Of a stretch of DNA of 64,000 nt, positions 25,692 through 34,571 are shown piece by piece (the stretch's first letter is position 1; every line of letters begins with the position of its first letter). The notes under the pieces are model-generated. The model did not search any database and was not told the DNA's origin. It saw nothing but the letters and a program-made list of their open reading frames with translations. The position numbers and the translations under genes are program-made. This DNA is from Rhizobium sp. ACO-34A (GTDB lineage: Bacteria > Pseudomonadota > Alphaproteobacteria > Rhizobiales > Rhizobiaceae): contig CP021373.1 in assembly GCA_002600635.1 (NCBI GenBank), positions 1-64,000 on the forward strand. The letters are read 5' to 3'.

Positions 25692-26228
25692 TCAGCTCTT
25701 TGCGAGCTCTGTCAGGCGGTCGAGGGCGGCCTTGAAGCCCTTCAGCGAGATCGCGAGGTTGACCGGCTGGTTCGGCTGCATCGAGGTGGCGGTCACATTG
25801 AGAGCGGCGGCGGTGGAGAGAGCGGTGACGTTCGCGGTGGTGAAGGTCACGGGCACAAGGCAGCCGGCCGGCAGGCAGGTGGAGAACTTCAGCGCCGGGA
25901 GCGGCGGATTGCTGTCGATCTTCAGCGTGGCGCCGGCATCGAGCTTGAGGCCGAAGGGCAGCGCCAGAACGCCGGCCACGCCGCCATCCTTGGCCGGCTG
26001 CAGCTCGATGGCGAGCACGCGCTGGCCGTCCTGTTGCTGCTGGACCTGGGCCATGGAGCAGATCTTGCCGTTCTGCACGACGCCGCAGGTCACGCGCCAG
26101 TCCTGATAGGTTTCCTGCAGCGAGCTTGCGCCGCCCGGCAGGGTGGCCGGCGCTGCTTCCTGCGCGAGGGCGGGAGCGGCGGCGAGGAGCGGCAGCAGGG
26201 CCATGGCCGCGGTGGTGGGCTTATACAT
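25692..26228 (-). CDS. ialB: Invasion-associated locus B (IalB) family protein
   Basis: A 178-residue exported protein. Residues 1-22 are a signal peptide ending ALA. The mature part has the family core YQDWRVTCGVVQNGKICSMAQVQQQQDGQRVLAIEL and the paired-Cys STCLPAGCLVPVTF, four Cys that probably form disulfides. In Bartonella IalB supports erythrocyte entry; in soil rhizobia the role is unknown and probably concerns the envelope. A GGAAGAG site precedes the ATG. The small secreted protein gene lies 46 bases upstream on the same strand. Confidence 0.88.
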   Translation of the reverse strand: MYKPTTAAMALLPLLAAAPALAQEAAPATLPGGASSLQETYQDWRVTCGVVQNGKICSMAQVQQQQDGQRVLAIELQPAKDGGVAGVLALPFGLKLDAGATLKIDSNPPLPALKFSTCLPAGCLVPVTFTTANVTALSTAAALNVTATSMQPNQPVNLAISLKGFKAALDRLTELAKS

Positions 26229-26274
26229 TTTCGATACTCTTCCGTTGTCGATTGGTTTTCAGTAAGGCCGCGTG

Positions 26275-26445
26275 TCAGTAACGCGCGGAAAGCCGGGTCT
26301 TGAAATCGATGTCGCCGGCTTCGCGGTCTCCCTCGTCGACCTGTGAAAAAGCGGGAAGCGGAAGTGAAACGGTGGCGAGAAGAACTGCCGTGTAGTACCG
26401 GAAACCCCGGCTCCGCATCCTCGTGCCCACTATGCCCTCTCCCAT
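26275..26445 (-). CDS. Small secreted protein, 56 residues, unknown
   Basis: A short frame giving a signal-peptide-like N-terminus: basic RMRSRGFRYY, then the hydrophobic TAVLLATVSLPLPAFS, then a charged tail VDEGDREAGDIDFKTRLSARY. The ATG at 26445 gives 56 residues; the internal ATG at 26418 gives 47 and a cleaner signal peptide. It ends 46 bases before ialB on the same strand and could share its transcript. Ribosome sites are weak. I do not recognise the tail; the call rests on signal-peptide character and position. Confidence 0.45.
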   Translation of the reverse strand: MGEGIVGTRMRSRGFRYYTAVLLATVSLPLPAFSQVDEGDREAGDIDFKTRLSARY

Positions 26446-26665
26446 GAATTTCAGGATTTAACAGTAAAATCAAAGTAGCGCCAAATAATTGCGGCGCAGG
26501 GACGAACAATAACCATGCCGACGATTATGAATCACCTGCTTTGCTGTCAAGGACGATCTCTGGGTGGAGCTTACGCGGTTCGGGACGGCTGGAGACCCAT
26601 CGAAATCCTGCCGAATACGTGTGGCCGTGTGGCAACTTTGCCTATCTCGCGGGCAGGTTGTCCGC

Positions 26666-26711
26666 TTGACACATTTTTGAGCGGGTCATAGAGAATTTCG
26701 ACCAACTGGTA
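26666..26711 (+). promoter_or_regulatory. Promoter and possible operator of the BMP transporter operon
   Basis: TTGACA (26666-26671), 17 bases, then TAGAGA (26689-26694). The sequence ACCAACTGGTAAAA starts at about 26701, just at the expected transcription start, and fits the pattern ACYAACTRGTAMA that also describes the two operators of the quinate locus. The match may reflect a related TetR protein or chance. Confidence 0.4.
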
Positions 26712-26731
26712 AAATAGAGGGGATCGCTGCA

Positions 26732-27718
26732 ATGACGAAAGACATCATGTTTACGCGCCGGAGCCTGATGGCCACCGGTCTTGTTCTCGGTTCGGGCATC
26801 ATCGCTCCTTCCGTCCGCGCCGCTGCTCCCGTCAAGGTCGCCGGCATCCATGGTTCGCCGGTGGAAAACGCCTGGAACTCGGTGCTGCACAAGGCGCTGC
26901 AGGATGCGGCCGCCGAAGGCGTCATCGAATATGTCTTCTCCGAAGGCGTGTCTGGCACCGACTATCCCCGCGCCATGCGCGAATATGCCGAACAGGGCGC
27001 AAGGCTGATCATCGGCGAAGCCTATGCCGTTGAAAGCGAAGCCCGCGAAGTGGCTGCCGACTATCCGGATACCGCCTTCGTGCTCGGTTCGAGCGGCAAG
27101 GAATCCGGCGACAATTTCGGCGTCTTCGGCACCTGGAACCATGACGGCGCCTATCTCGCCGGCATGCTGGCCGGCAAGATGACCAAGAGCAACGTCGTCG
27201 GCTCCGTCGGCGCCATGCCGATCCCGGAAGTCAACATGCTGATCAACGCCTTCGGCGAAGGCGTGAAGGCCGTCAACCCGGATGCCAAGCTGCTCGTTTC
27301 CTTCATCGGCACCTTCTTCGACCCGCCGAAGGCCCGCGAAGCCGGTCTCGCCCAGATCGACGCCGGCGCCGACATCCTGTTCGGCGAGCGCATCGGCACG
27401 GCGGATGCCGCCAAGGAACGTGGCATCAAGTCCGTCGGCTCGCTGATCGACTACACCCCGCGCTATCCGGAAACCGTGTTCGCCAATGCCCTCTGGGGCT
27501 TCCGTCCGATCCTCAACGCGGCGCTGGCCGACGTTGCTGCCGGCAAGCCGGTGGGCAAGGACTACACCGCCTTCGGTCTTCTGAAGGAAGGCGGCAGCGA
27601 CATCGCCTATGTGAAGGGCGTCGCTCCCGCAGAAGCGGAAGCCGCCATGGAAGCCAAGCGCGCCGAGATCAAGTCCGGCGCCTTCGAGGTTCCGCGCAAC
27701 ATGGAAGAGCCGAAGTAA
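26732..27718 (+). CDS. BMP family ABC transporter substrate-binding protein
   Basis: A 328-residue binding protein of the Bmp/PnrA family, which in known cases binds nucleosides or related bases. The N-terminus has a twin-arginine motif (TRRSLMATG, residues 10-18), so export is likely by Tat; cleavage after VRA around residue 30. Family segments include GIHGSPVENAWNSVLHKAL, EGVSGTDYPRAMREYAEQGA and FGTWNHDGAYLAGMLAGKMT. It heads an operon with an amidase, a double-domain ATPase, two permeases and cytosine deaminase, which suggests import of a pyrimidine- or amide-containing base. Confidence 0.88.
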   Translation: MTKDIMFTRRSLMATGLVLGSGIIAPSVRAAAPVKVAGIHGSPVENAWNSVLHKALQDAAAEGVIEYVFSEGVSGTDYPRAMREYAEQGARLIIGEAYAVESEAREVAADYPDTAFVLGSSGKESGDNFGVFGTWNHDGAYLAGMLAGKMTKSNVVGSVGAMPIPEVNMLINAFGEGVKAVNPDAKLLVSFIGTFFDPPKAREAGLAQIDAGADILFGERIGTADAAKERGIKSVGSLIDYTPRYPETVFANALWGFRPILNAALADVAAGKPVGKDYTAFGLLKEGGSDIAYVKGVAPAEAEAAMEAKRAEIKSGAFEVPRNMEEPK

Positions 27719-27730
27719 CCGGCGTTTCCC

Positions 27731-29191
27731 ATGACGAATGACGCAACGTCGCTGGCCGAGGCGATCCGCAAGGGTCGCCTCACCGCTGGCGAGGCGATGC
27801 AGGCCGCACTGGAACGCGCCGACCGGTTTTCCGGCCTCGGCGCGATTTCGCATGTCGACGCCACGCTTGGCGAGGCTGCCGCAAGGGCCGCGGACGAACG
27901 GCTGGCCCAGAGTATCAAGGCAAGGGGCGATGAAGGCTCTGCGCGCGCCGCCTTTGCCCACGCGCCCTTTATCGGCGTTCCGAGCCTTGCCAAGGATCTC
28001 GGCGGCCCCTTTGCCGGCCTTCCCGTTGCCGCCGGTTCCCGTATGCTGAATCGTGACGGCGAAGGCGCGCCGGATTCGGATCTTGCCGCCCGGATGCGTG
28101 CTTCGGGCCTCTGTTTCTTTGGGCTGACCACGGTGCCGGAAATGGGGCTTTCCCTTTCCTCCGAACCCGCGACCGGCCCTGTCTGTCGCAATCCGCTCGA
28201 TCCGACGCGCACGGCTGGCGGTTCCTCCGGTGGTGCGGCGGCGGCCGTCGCCGCGGGGATCGTTTCGATTGCACATGCCACCGATGCCGGTGGTTCCATC
28301 CGCGTTCCCGCCGCCTGCTGCGGCCTTTTCGGCATCAAGGCGACGCGCGGCGTCATGCCGGCTGGCCCCGGCTTCGGCAATCATCTCGGCGGCATTGCCA
28401 GCGAGCTTGCCATCTGCCGCTCCGCCCGCGATCTCCAGACGATCTTCGAGGCGGTGAAAGGCAAAGCGCGCGGCCCCTTCGCCGACCCCGAACTGGCAAC
28501 CCCTGACGACAGGAAGCTGCGGATCGGCCTGCTTGCCGAAACCGGCTCCGACCATCCGACCGATCCCGCCCGCAGCGAGGCTGTCGAGGCGGCGGCGCTG
28601 GCGCTCGAAGCGGACGGCCACACCCTTATCCGGCTCAACTGGTCTGTGTTCGCCGGTCCGGTCGAAGCGAGCGGTATTGCGTTCCGTGACATGATCGCCG
28701 TCAACCTCGCCAATTTCACGGCCGCTCTTGGTCTCGATGCCGGTAAGGCCGAGCCGCTGACACGGGCCTTCATCTGTCATGGCGCGGCGGTGACGGGCGG
28801 CGAGCTGTGGTCGGCGATGGACGGCACGGTGCATGCGAGCCGCGCGCTCTGGGATCTCTTTGCCGGCTTCGACATTCTGATCGCTCCGATGCTTTCGACC
28901 GCCCCGCCCGCGCTCGGCTCGTTTCCCTTCGATCATGGCGACATCGACCTGCAGATCCGTCGCATGACGGATTTTGCGCCGCTTGCCGCCCTTTGCAACA
29001 TGACCGGTTTTCCCGCCCTGACGCTGCCTTTCGGCGCGGATGGCGACGGGCTTCCGATGCCGGTGCAGATCATCGCGCCGATGGGCGGGGATCGCCTTCT
29101 TCTGAAGCTTGCGGAACGACTGGAAAAGCAGGGGCGCTGGCAACATCGTCATGGCGTGGCAGGACTGGATGTGAGAGGACTGGATGCATGA
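27731..29191 (+). CDS. Amidase (amidase signature family)
   Basis: A 486-residue amidase of the Ser-cisSer-Lys class. The catalytic Lys is in PSLAKDLGGPFAGLP, the cis-Ser in TAGGSSGGAAAAVAAG and the nucleophile Ser in ATDAGGSIRVPAACCGLFG, so all three are present. It lies between the binding protein and the transporter ATPase and overlaps the latter by ATGA, so it is made together with the transporter. It probably hydrolyses an amide formed from the imported compound; the exact substrate is unknown. Confidence 0.87.
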   Translation: MTNDATSLAEAIRKGRLTAGEAMQAALERADRFSGLGAISHVDATLGEAAARAADERLAQSIKARGDEGSARAAFAHAPFIGVPSLAKDLGGPFAGLPVAAGSRMLNRDGEGAPDSDLAARMRASGLCFFGLTTVPEMGLSLSSEPATGPVCRNPLDPTRTAGGSSGGAAAAVAAGIVSIAHATDAGGSIRVPAACCGLFGIKATRGVMPAGPGFGNHLGGIASELAICRSARDLQTIFEAVKGKARGPFADPELATPDDRKLRIGLLAETGSDHPTDPARSEAVEAAALALEADGHTLIRLNWSVFAGPVEASGIAFRDMIAVNLANFTAALGLDAGKAEPLTRAFICHGAAVTGGELWSAMDGTVHASRALWDLFAGFDILIAPMLSTAPPALGSFPFDHGDIDLQIRRMTDFAPLAALCNMTGFPALTLPFGADGDGLPMPVQIIAPMGGDRLLLKLAERLEKQGRWQHRHGVAGLDVRGLDA

Positions 29192-30732
29192 AACCTCCCG
29201 TTCTCGAACTCTCCGGCATATCCAAACGCTTCGGCGACAACCTCGCCAATGACGACATCTCGCTGACGCTTGCCGAGGGCGAGATCGTGGCGCTGCTCGG
29301 CGAGAACGGCGCGGGCAAGACCACGCTGATGAGCATTCTCTTCGGCCATTACGTGCCCGACAGCGGCAAGGTGACGGTGATGGGCGAAGACCTGCCGCCG
29401 GGACGGCCGCGCGCCGCCATTCGCGCTGGTATCGGCATGGTGCACCAGCACTTCGCGCTGGCGCCCAACCTCACCGTGCTCGAAAACGTCATGACCGGCA
29501 CGGAAAGCCTGTGGTCGCCCGCCTCCAACGTTTCGGCCGGACGGCGCAAGCTGATCGACATTTCCGAGCGCTTCGGCCTGAAGGTCGATCCCGATGCGCG
29601 GCTCGGCGATCTCTCGGTCGGCGAGCAGCAGCGCGTCGAGATCCTCAAGGCGCTCTACAACGATGCCCGCATTCTCGTGCTCGACGAGCCGACGGCGGTC
29701 CTGACCCGGATCGAGGCGGAGAAGCTCTTCTCGACGCTGAAGGACATGGCGCGTCAGGGCCTGTCGCTGATCTTCATTTCCCACAAGCTGGACGAGGTGA
29801 TGGCGACCGCAGACCGCATCGTCGTGCTGCGCGGCGGCCGGCTGGTGGCGGAACGCAACGCCGCCGACACCAGCAAGGCGGAACTGGCCGAACTGATGGT
29901 CGGACGCGCCGTGACGCGGCCGGTGCGCGACGCCGCCACGCCCGGCGAAGTCGTGCTGGAAGCGGTTGGCGTCACCGTGCGTCAGGGCGGCGTCGAGCGG
30001 CTGAAATCCGTGGATTTCCGGCTGCGCGCCGGCGAAGTCCTCGGCATCATCGGCGTTTCGGGCAATGGCCAGGCGACCCTTGCGCAACTTTTGAGTGGCA
30101 CGGCCGAGCGCAGCGCCGGAGACCTGATCCTCTTCGGTGAGGGCATCGGCGACCTGACGGTGGCGGATGCGGTGGAAAAGGGCATTGGCCGCATTCCCGA
30201 AGACCGCAACCGCGAGGGTGTCATCGGCGAAATGGCGATCTGGGAAAACGCAGTGCTGGAACGCCTGCCGCGCTATTCGCGGGGCGGGCTGATCGACCGC
30301 AAGGCGGGGATCGCCTTCGCGCGGAAGATCATCGAGGCCTTCGACGTGCGCGGCGGCTCCCCGACGAGCCGTATCCGGCTTCTTTCCGGCGGCAACATGC
30401 AGAAGCTCATTCTCGGGCGAAACCTGATCGAGCATCCGCGCATCCTTCTCGCCGCCCAGCCGGCGCGCGGGCTGGACGAAGGTGCGGTCGCAGCCGTGCA
30501 CGAGCGCATTCTGGAAGCGCGCCGGGCGGGCACCGCCGTATTGCTGATTTCCGAAGACCTCGACGAGATCATGGCGCTCGCCGACCGCATCCAGGCCATC
30601 GTCGGCGGCCGGCTTTCTCCGCCAGTTGCGGCCGATGACGCCGATGCGCGCCGGCTCGGGCTGATGATGGCCGGGGAATGGGAACAGAAAGGCAGCGAAG
30701 GAAAAGGCGGGGAGATGAACGATGCGGTTTGA
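29188..30732 (+). CDS. ABC transporter ATP-binding protein, two ABC domains
   Basis: A 514-residue tandem ATPase of the sugar/nucleoside (RbsA/NupA-like) type. The first domain has Walker A GENGAGKTT, signature LSVGEQQRVE and Walker B ILVLDEP. The second has VSGNGQAT in place of a canonical Walker A and LLSGGNMQKL, then ILLAAQPARGLD where Walker B loses its acidic pair; such a degenerate second domain is normal in the family. The start at 29188 overlaps the amidase stop by four bases. Confidence 0.9.
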   Translation: MKPPVLELSGISKRFGDNLANDDISLTLAEGEIVALLGENGAGKTTLMSILFGHYVPDSGKVTVMGEDLPPGRPRAAIRAGIGMVHQHFALAPNLTVLENVMTGTESLWSPASNVSAGRRKLIDISERFGLKVDPDARLGDLSVGEQQRVEILKALYNDARILVLDEPTAVLTRIEAEKLFSTLKDMARQGLSLIFISHKLDEVMATADRIVVLRGGRLVAERNAADTSKAELAELMVGRAVTRPVRDAATPGEVVLEAVGVTVRQGGVERLKSVDFRLRAGEVLGIIGVSGNGQATLAQLLSGTAERSAGDLILFGEGIGDLTVADAVEKGIGRIPEDRNREGVIGEMAIWENAVLERLPRYSRGGLIDRKAGIAFARKIIEAFDVRGGSPTSRIRLLSGGNMQKLILGRNLIEHPRILLAAQPARGLDEGAVAAVHERILEARRAGTAVLLISEDLDEIMALADRIQAIVGGRLSPPVAADDADARRLGLMMAGEWEQKGSEGKGGEMNDAV

Positions 30733-31771
30733 GCGACGCGAACACAGGTCGCCGGCGCTGGTGATCGCCACGCCGCTGATCGCGATTGCCGCCGCCATGG
30801 CGATTGCCGGCGTACTGATCGCGCTCGCCGGCGCGCCCGTCTTCACCGCCTATGGCAAGATCCTGACGAGCGCCTTCGGTTCGCGCCTTTCGGCGACGGA
30901 AACGCTGATGCGCGCCACGCCGCTGATCCTGACCGGGCTTGCCGCGGCCGTCGCCTTCCGGGCGAGGCTGTGGAATATCGGCGCCGAGGGGCAGTTCTAT
31001 ATCGGCGCCATCGCGGTTGCGGCGGCAAGCGCGCATCTTCTCTCGGGGCTGACGCCCATCCTGCAGATCCCGCTGCTGCTCGCCATCGGCGCTGTCGCCG
31101 GCATGGTCATGCTGCTCCTGCCGCTCTGGCTGCGTCTGCGCTTTTCCGTCGACGAGGTGGTGACGACGCTGCTTCTCAACTTCGTCATCATTCTCTTCGT
31201 CTCCATGCTGATCGACGGCGTGCTGAAGGACCCGACCGCCTTCGGCTGGCCGCAGTCGGAAGCGGTCGACAAGGCCGCGCGCCTGCCGAAGCTCATCGAC
31301 CGTTCGCGTCTGCATATCGGGCTGGCGATTGCCGTGGTCGTCGCGCTGGTGGTGCATTTCGTCCAGACGCGCACGGTGTTCGGCGTGCAGTCGCGCGCAG
31401 CCGGCCTCAATCCGGCGGGCGCGGTCTTCGCCGGCGTTCCGCTCGGGCGCACGCTGGTCCTCGTCGCGATGATATCGGGCGGGCTTGCCGGCCTTGCGGG
31501 CGCGATCGAGGTGCTTGGCGTCAAGGGTTACGTGACGACCGACCTTTCGCCCGGCTACGGCTATTCCGGCATCGTCGTCGCCATGCTCGCCAATCTCAAT
31601 CCTGTCGGCGTGGTGTTTGCAGCGCTGTTCACCGCCATGATGTTCGTCGGCGCCGACGGCATGAGCCGCAGCATGGGCATTCCGACCTATATCGCCGACG
31701 TCACCGTCGCGTTGTCGCTGCTCTCCATGCTGGTCGCTGTCTTCTTCACCCAGTACAGGATCCGCCGATGA
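30722..31771 (+). CDS. ABC transporter permease (BMP-type system)
   Basis: A 349-residue inner-membrane permease of the BPD_transp_2 family with about ten helices. Family segments: LIFTGLAAAVAFRARLWNIGAEGQFYIGA-type loop near residue 75 and the LPLWLRLRFSVDEVVTTLLLNFV stretch. It begins inside the 3' end of the ATPase gene (11-base overlap). Pairs with the next permease. Confidence 0.9.
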   Translation: MRFERREHRSPALVIATPLIAIAAAMAIAGVLIALAGAPVFTAYGKILTSAFGSRLSATETLMRATPLILTGLAAAVAFRARLWNIGAEGQFYIGAIAVAAASAHLLSGLTPILQIPLLLAIGAVAGMVMLLLPLWLRLRFSVDEVVTTLLLNFVIILFVSMLIDGVLKDPTAFGWPQSEAVDKAARLPKLIDRSRLHIGLAIAVVVALVVHFVQTRTVFGVQSRAAGLNPAGAVFAGVPLGRTLVLVAMISGGLAGLAGAIEVLGVKGYVTTDLSPGYGYSGIVVAMLANLNPVGVVFAALFTAMMFVGADGMSRSMGIPTYIADVTVALSLLSMLVAVFFTQYRIRR

Positions 31772-32712
31772 ACGCCCTGATCGACATCCTTGCTTCCGCC
31801 GGGCTCTGGGCCGCCGTGCTGCGCATTGCCACGCCGCTGATCCTCGGCACGCTCGGCGCGTTGCTCAGCGAACGTGCCGGTGTTCTGAACCTCGGCATCG
31901 AGGGCATCATGACCTTTGGCGCGATGATCGGCTGGGTGGCGGTCTATAACGGCGCGGACCTGTGGACCGGGCTTCTGGTGGCCGCACTCGGCGGCGCGGT
32001 GTTCGGCGCGCTGCATGCGGTGCTGACCGTGACGCTCGGCCTGTCGCAGCATGTCTCGGGCCTCGGCGTCACGCTGTTTGCCTCGAGCTTCGCCTATTAC
32101 GTCTTCCGCCTGATGGTGCCGGTTGCCGGCACGCCGCCGACCATCGAGCCGTTCCAGCCGATTGCCATTCCCGGCCTTTCCGACCTGCCCTTCTTCGGCC
32201 CGGCCTTCTTCACCCAGACCGCGCCGACCTATCTCGCCATCCTGCTGGCCGTCGCGCTCGCCTATCTCCTCTCGCGCACGCCGCTCGGGCTTGCGGTGCG
32301 CATGACCGGCGAAAACCCGCATGCGGCCGAGGCGCAGGGCATCAACCCGATGGCGGTGCGTTACGGCGCGGTGATCGCCGGCAGCGCGCTGATGGGCGTT
32401 GGCGGTGCGTTCCTGACCCTTTCGGCTTTCAACAGCTTCTTCCCGACCATGGTGCAGGGGCGCGGCTGGATCTGCATCGCGCTCGTGGTCTTCGCCTCGT
32501 GGCGGCCGGAAAGGGCGTTGTTCGGAGCGCTGCTCTTCGCCTTCTTCGACGCCTTCCAGCTGAGATTGCAGACCGTGCTGAGCGGTGTGGTGCCCTACCA
32601 GCTGTTCCTGATGATCCCCTATATCCTGTCCATCGTGGCGCTGGCCGTGATGGCGCGGCGCGCCCGCGTACCGCAGGCCCTGATGCAACCCTACAGGCGC
32701 GGCGAGCGCTGA
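31768..32712 (+). CDS. ABC transporter permease, second subunit (BMP-type system)
   Basis: A 314-residue BPD_transp_2 permease, start at 31768 overlapping the previous stop by four bases. It carries the family mark LLSERAGVLNLGIEGIMTFGAMIGW and the late MVQGRGWICIALVVFASWRPERALFGALLFAFFDAF segment split over several helices. Together with its neighbour it forms the channel. Confidence 0.9.
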   Translation: MNALIDILASAGLWAAVLRIATPLILGTLGALLSERAGVLNLGIEGIMTFGAMIGWVAVYNGADLWTGLLVAALGGAVFGALHAVLTVTLGLSQHVSGLGVTLFASSFAYYVFRLMVPVAGTPPTIEPFQPIAIPGLSDLPFFGPAFFTQTAPTYLAILLAVALAYLLSRTPLGLAVRMTGENPHAAEAQGINPMAVRYGAVIAGSALMGVGGAFLTLSAFNSFFPTMVQGRGWICIALVVFASWRPERALFGALLFAFFDAFQLRLQTVLSGVVPYQLFLMIPYILSIVALAVMARRARVPQALMQPYRRGER

Positions 32713-32749
32713 CGGCAGATCCCGGATACCGCAAGGCCCCGGACAGTAC

Positions 32750-32793
32750 GACAATACGAGGCCCCGGCCGATAAGAGGCCGGACAATACGAGG
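32750..32793 (+). repeat. Tandem 12-base repeat including the codA ribosome site
   Basis: GACAATACGAGG occurs twice (32750-32761 and 32782-32793), 32 bases apart, with GGCC-rich sequence between. The second copy supplies the GAGG ribosome site of the cytosine deaminase gene nine bases before its ATG, so the leader has been partly duplicated. Confidence 0.6.
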
Positions 32794-32801
32794 ACAAGAC
32801 C

Positions 32802-34088
32802 ATGTTCGATCTCATTATCCGCAATGCCAATCTGCCCGACGGCCGCAAGGGCATCGACATCGGCATCAGGGACGGCAGGATCGCGGCTATCGAGGCCAAT
32901 CTTGCCGGTGAAGCGGGCGAGACCATCGACGCCAGTCACCGCCTCGTCACCTCGCCCTTCGTCGATCCGCATTTCCACATGGACGCCACGCTGTCGCTCG
33001 GCCTGCCGCGCATGAACGTCTCCGGCACGCTGCTCGAAGGCATCGCGCTCTGGGGCGAACTGCGGCCGCTCCTGACGAGGCAAGCGCTGGTCGAGCGGGC
33101 GCTCGCCTATTGCGATCTCGCGGTGTCGCAGGGCCTCCTGCATATCCGCACCCATGTCGACACCTCCGATCCGCGCCTCGTCACCGTCGAGGCCATGCTC
33201 GAGGTAAAGGAAAAGATTGCGCCCTATATCGACCTGCAACTGGTCGCCTTCCCGCAGGATGGCTATTACCGCGCGGCGGACGGGGTGAAGTCGCTGGAGC
33301 GCGCGCTCGACATGGGCGTCGACGTGGTCGGCGGCATTCCGCATTTCGAGCGGACCATGCAGGAGGGTGCGGCCTCCGTCGAGGCGCTCTGCCGCATTGC
33401 CGCCGAGCGCGGCCTGCCGGTCGACATGCATTGCGACGAGACCGACGATCCGATGTCGCGCCACATCGAGACGCTGGCCGCCGAAACGATCCGCTTCGGG
33501 CTGAAGGGCCGCGTCGCCGGCTCGCACCTGACATCGATGCATTCGATGGACAATTACTACGTCTCCAAGCTCATTCCGCTGATGGCGGAGGCGGAAATCA
33601 ACGCCATTCCCAACCCGCTGATCAACATCATGCTGCAGGGCCGCCACGACACCTATCCGAAACGCCGCGGCATGACCCGCGTGCGCGAGCTGATGGCCGC
33701 CGGCATCAATGTCGCCTTCGGCCATGACTGCGTGATGGACCCCTGGTACTCCATGGGCTCCGGCGACATGCTGGAAGTCGGCCACATGGCGATCCATGTC
33801 GCGCAGATGTCGGGCGTCGAGGACAAGAAGAAGATCTTCGAGGCGCTGACGGTGAATTCCGCCAGGGCGCTCGGCATCGAAGGCTATGGCCTTGCCGTCG
33901 GCTGCAATGCCGACCTCGTCGTGCTGCAGGCCGAGGACGTGCTGGAGGCCCTGCGCCTCAAGCCCGCCCGCCTCGCCGTCCTGCGTCGCGGCAAGGTCAT
34001 TGCCCGCACCGCGCCGAAGGTCGCCGAACTCTCGCTGCCGGGCCGCCCCGTAAGCCTCGACGCCGGCCGCAATCCGACGGCGCGCTGA
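32802..34088 (+). CDS. codA: Cytosine deaminase (amidohydrolase family)
   Basis: A 428-residue CodA-type amidohydrolase that turns cytosine into uracil and ammonia in the cytosol. Metal and active-site motifs match the E. coli enzyme: DPHFHMD (His57, His59), MHCDETDD, HLTSMHSMDNYY and GHDCVMDPWYSMGSGDMLEVGHMAIHV split around the catalytic Asp. Position at the end of a BMP-type transporter operon supports a role in using imported pyrimidines; related substrates such as creatinine-like or triazine-like compounds are possible in this superfamily. Confidence 0.85.
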   Translation: MFDLIIRNANLPDGRKGIDIGIRDGRIAAIEANLAGEAGETIDASHRLVTSPFVDPHFHMDATLSLGLPRMNVSGTLLEGIALWGELRPLLTRQALVERALAYCDLAVSQGLLHIRTHVDTSDPRLVTVEAMLEVKEKIAPYIDLQLVAFPQDGYYRAADGVKSLERALDMGVDVVGGIPHFERTMQEGAASVEALCRIAAERGLPVDMHCDETDDPMSRHIETLAAETIRFGLKGRVAGSHLTSMHSMDNYYVSKLIPLMAEAEINAIPNPLINIMLQGRHDTYPKRRGMTRVRELMAAGINVAFGHDCVMDPWYSMGSGDMLEVGHMAIHVAQMSGVEDKKKIFEALTVNSARALGIEGYGLAVGCNADLVVLQAEDVLEALRLKPARLAVLRRGKVIARTAPKVAELSLPGRPVSLDAGRNPTAR

Positions 34089-34571
34089 GAGCGGGGCCCC
34101 GTTCCAATTACATGATGGCCTGAAACAGTCTGGGCGCTTCGCAATCGAGGGTGCCCAGACCGCTGACAAACCCTTTCCGATTGTCTTTTGTGATGGCAGT
34201 GCGGCATCCACTGCCGTCATTCCGGTCTTGAGCCGGGATCCAGCGCGATCAAGTCCTTGATCGCAAGAAAGTCTTTCGCGCGATGGACATCGCGCAGCTG
34301 GATGCCGGAACAAGTCCGGCATGACGGAGAAGGGGGCGTCAGCCCTCAATACGGACTTTGTCAGCAATCCGGGGGCGTTGCGCAATCGCGGGCGCTCCAT
34401 TTTTCGTTGTGCAACGACAATTGCAGGCGCTGTCGGAGTCTCGACCGCCGCCGTTACCCACCGTCTCAGGCAAACGTCATCAAAACTTCCCCCCAGCTTC
34501 ACGAAACTGTCGTGCAACGGGTCTAGAGGATGACGAGCGGGATGCAATTTCTTTTGCAAAGGAAAAGATTC
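34089..34571. other. Intergenic region with stem-loops and a repeat element
   Basis: A 483-base gap after codA. It holds a hairpin TCTGGGC/GCCCAGA near 34127, a long inverted-repeat element (listed separately), and the promoter of the Ugp-like operon. No gene supported. Confidence 0.5.
34216..34325. repeat. Inverted-repeat intergenic element
   Basis: About 110 bases with complementary ends: GTCATTCCGGTCTTGAGCC at the left and GGAACAAGTCCGGCATGAC at the right, with inner pairs GATCCAGC/GCTGGATG and GCGATC. Elements beginning TCATTCCGG..TTGA..CCGG..ATCCAGC are scattered through alphaproteobacterial genomes. It could fold into one long hairpin or be a miniature mobile repeat. Confidence 0.65.
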
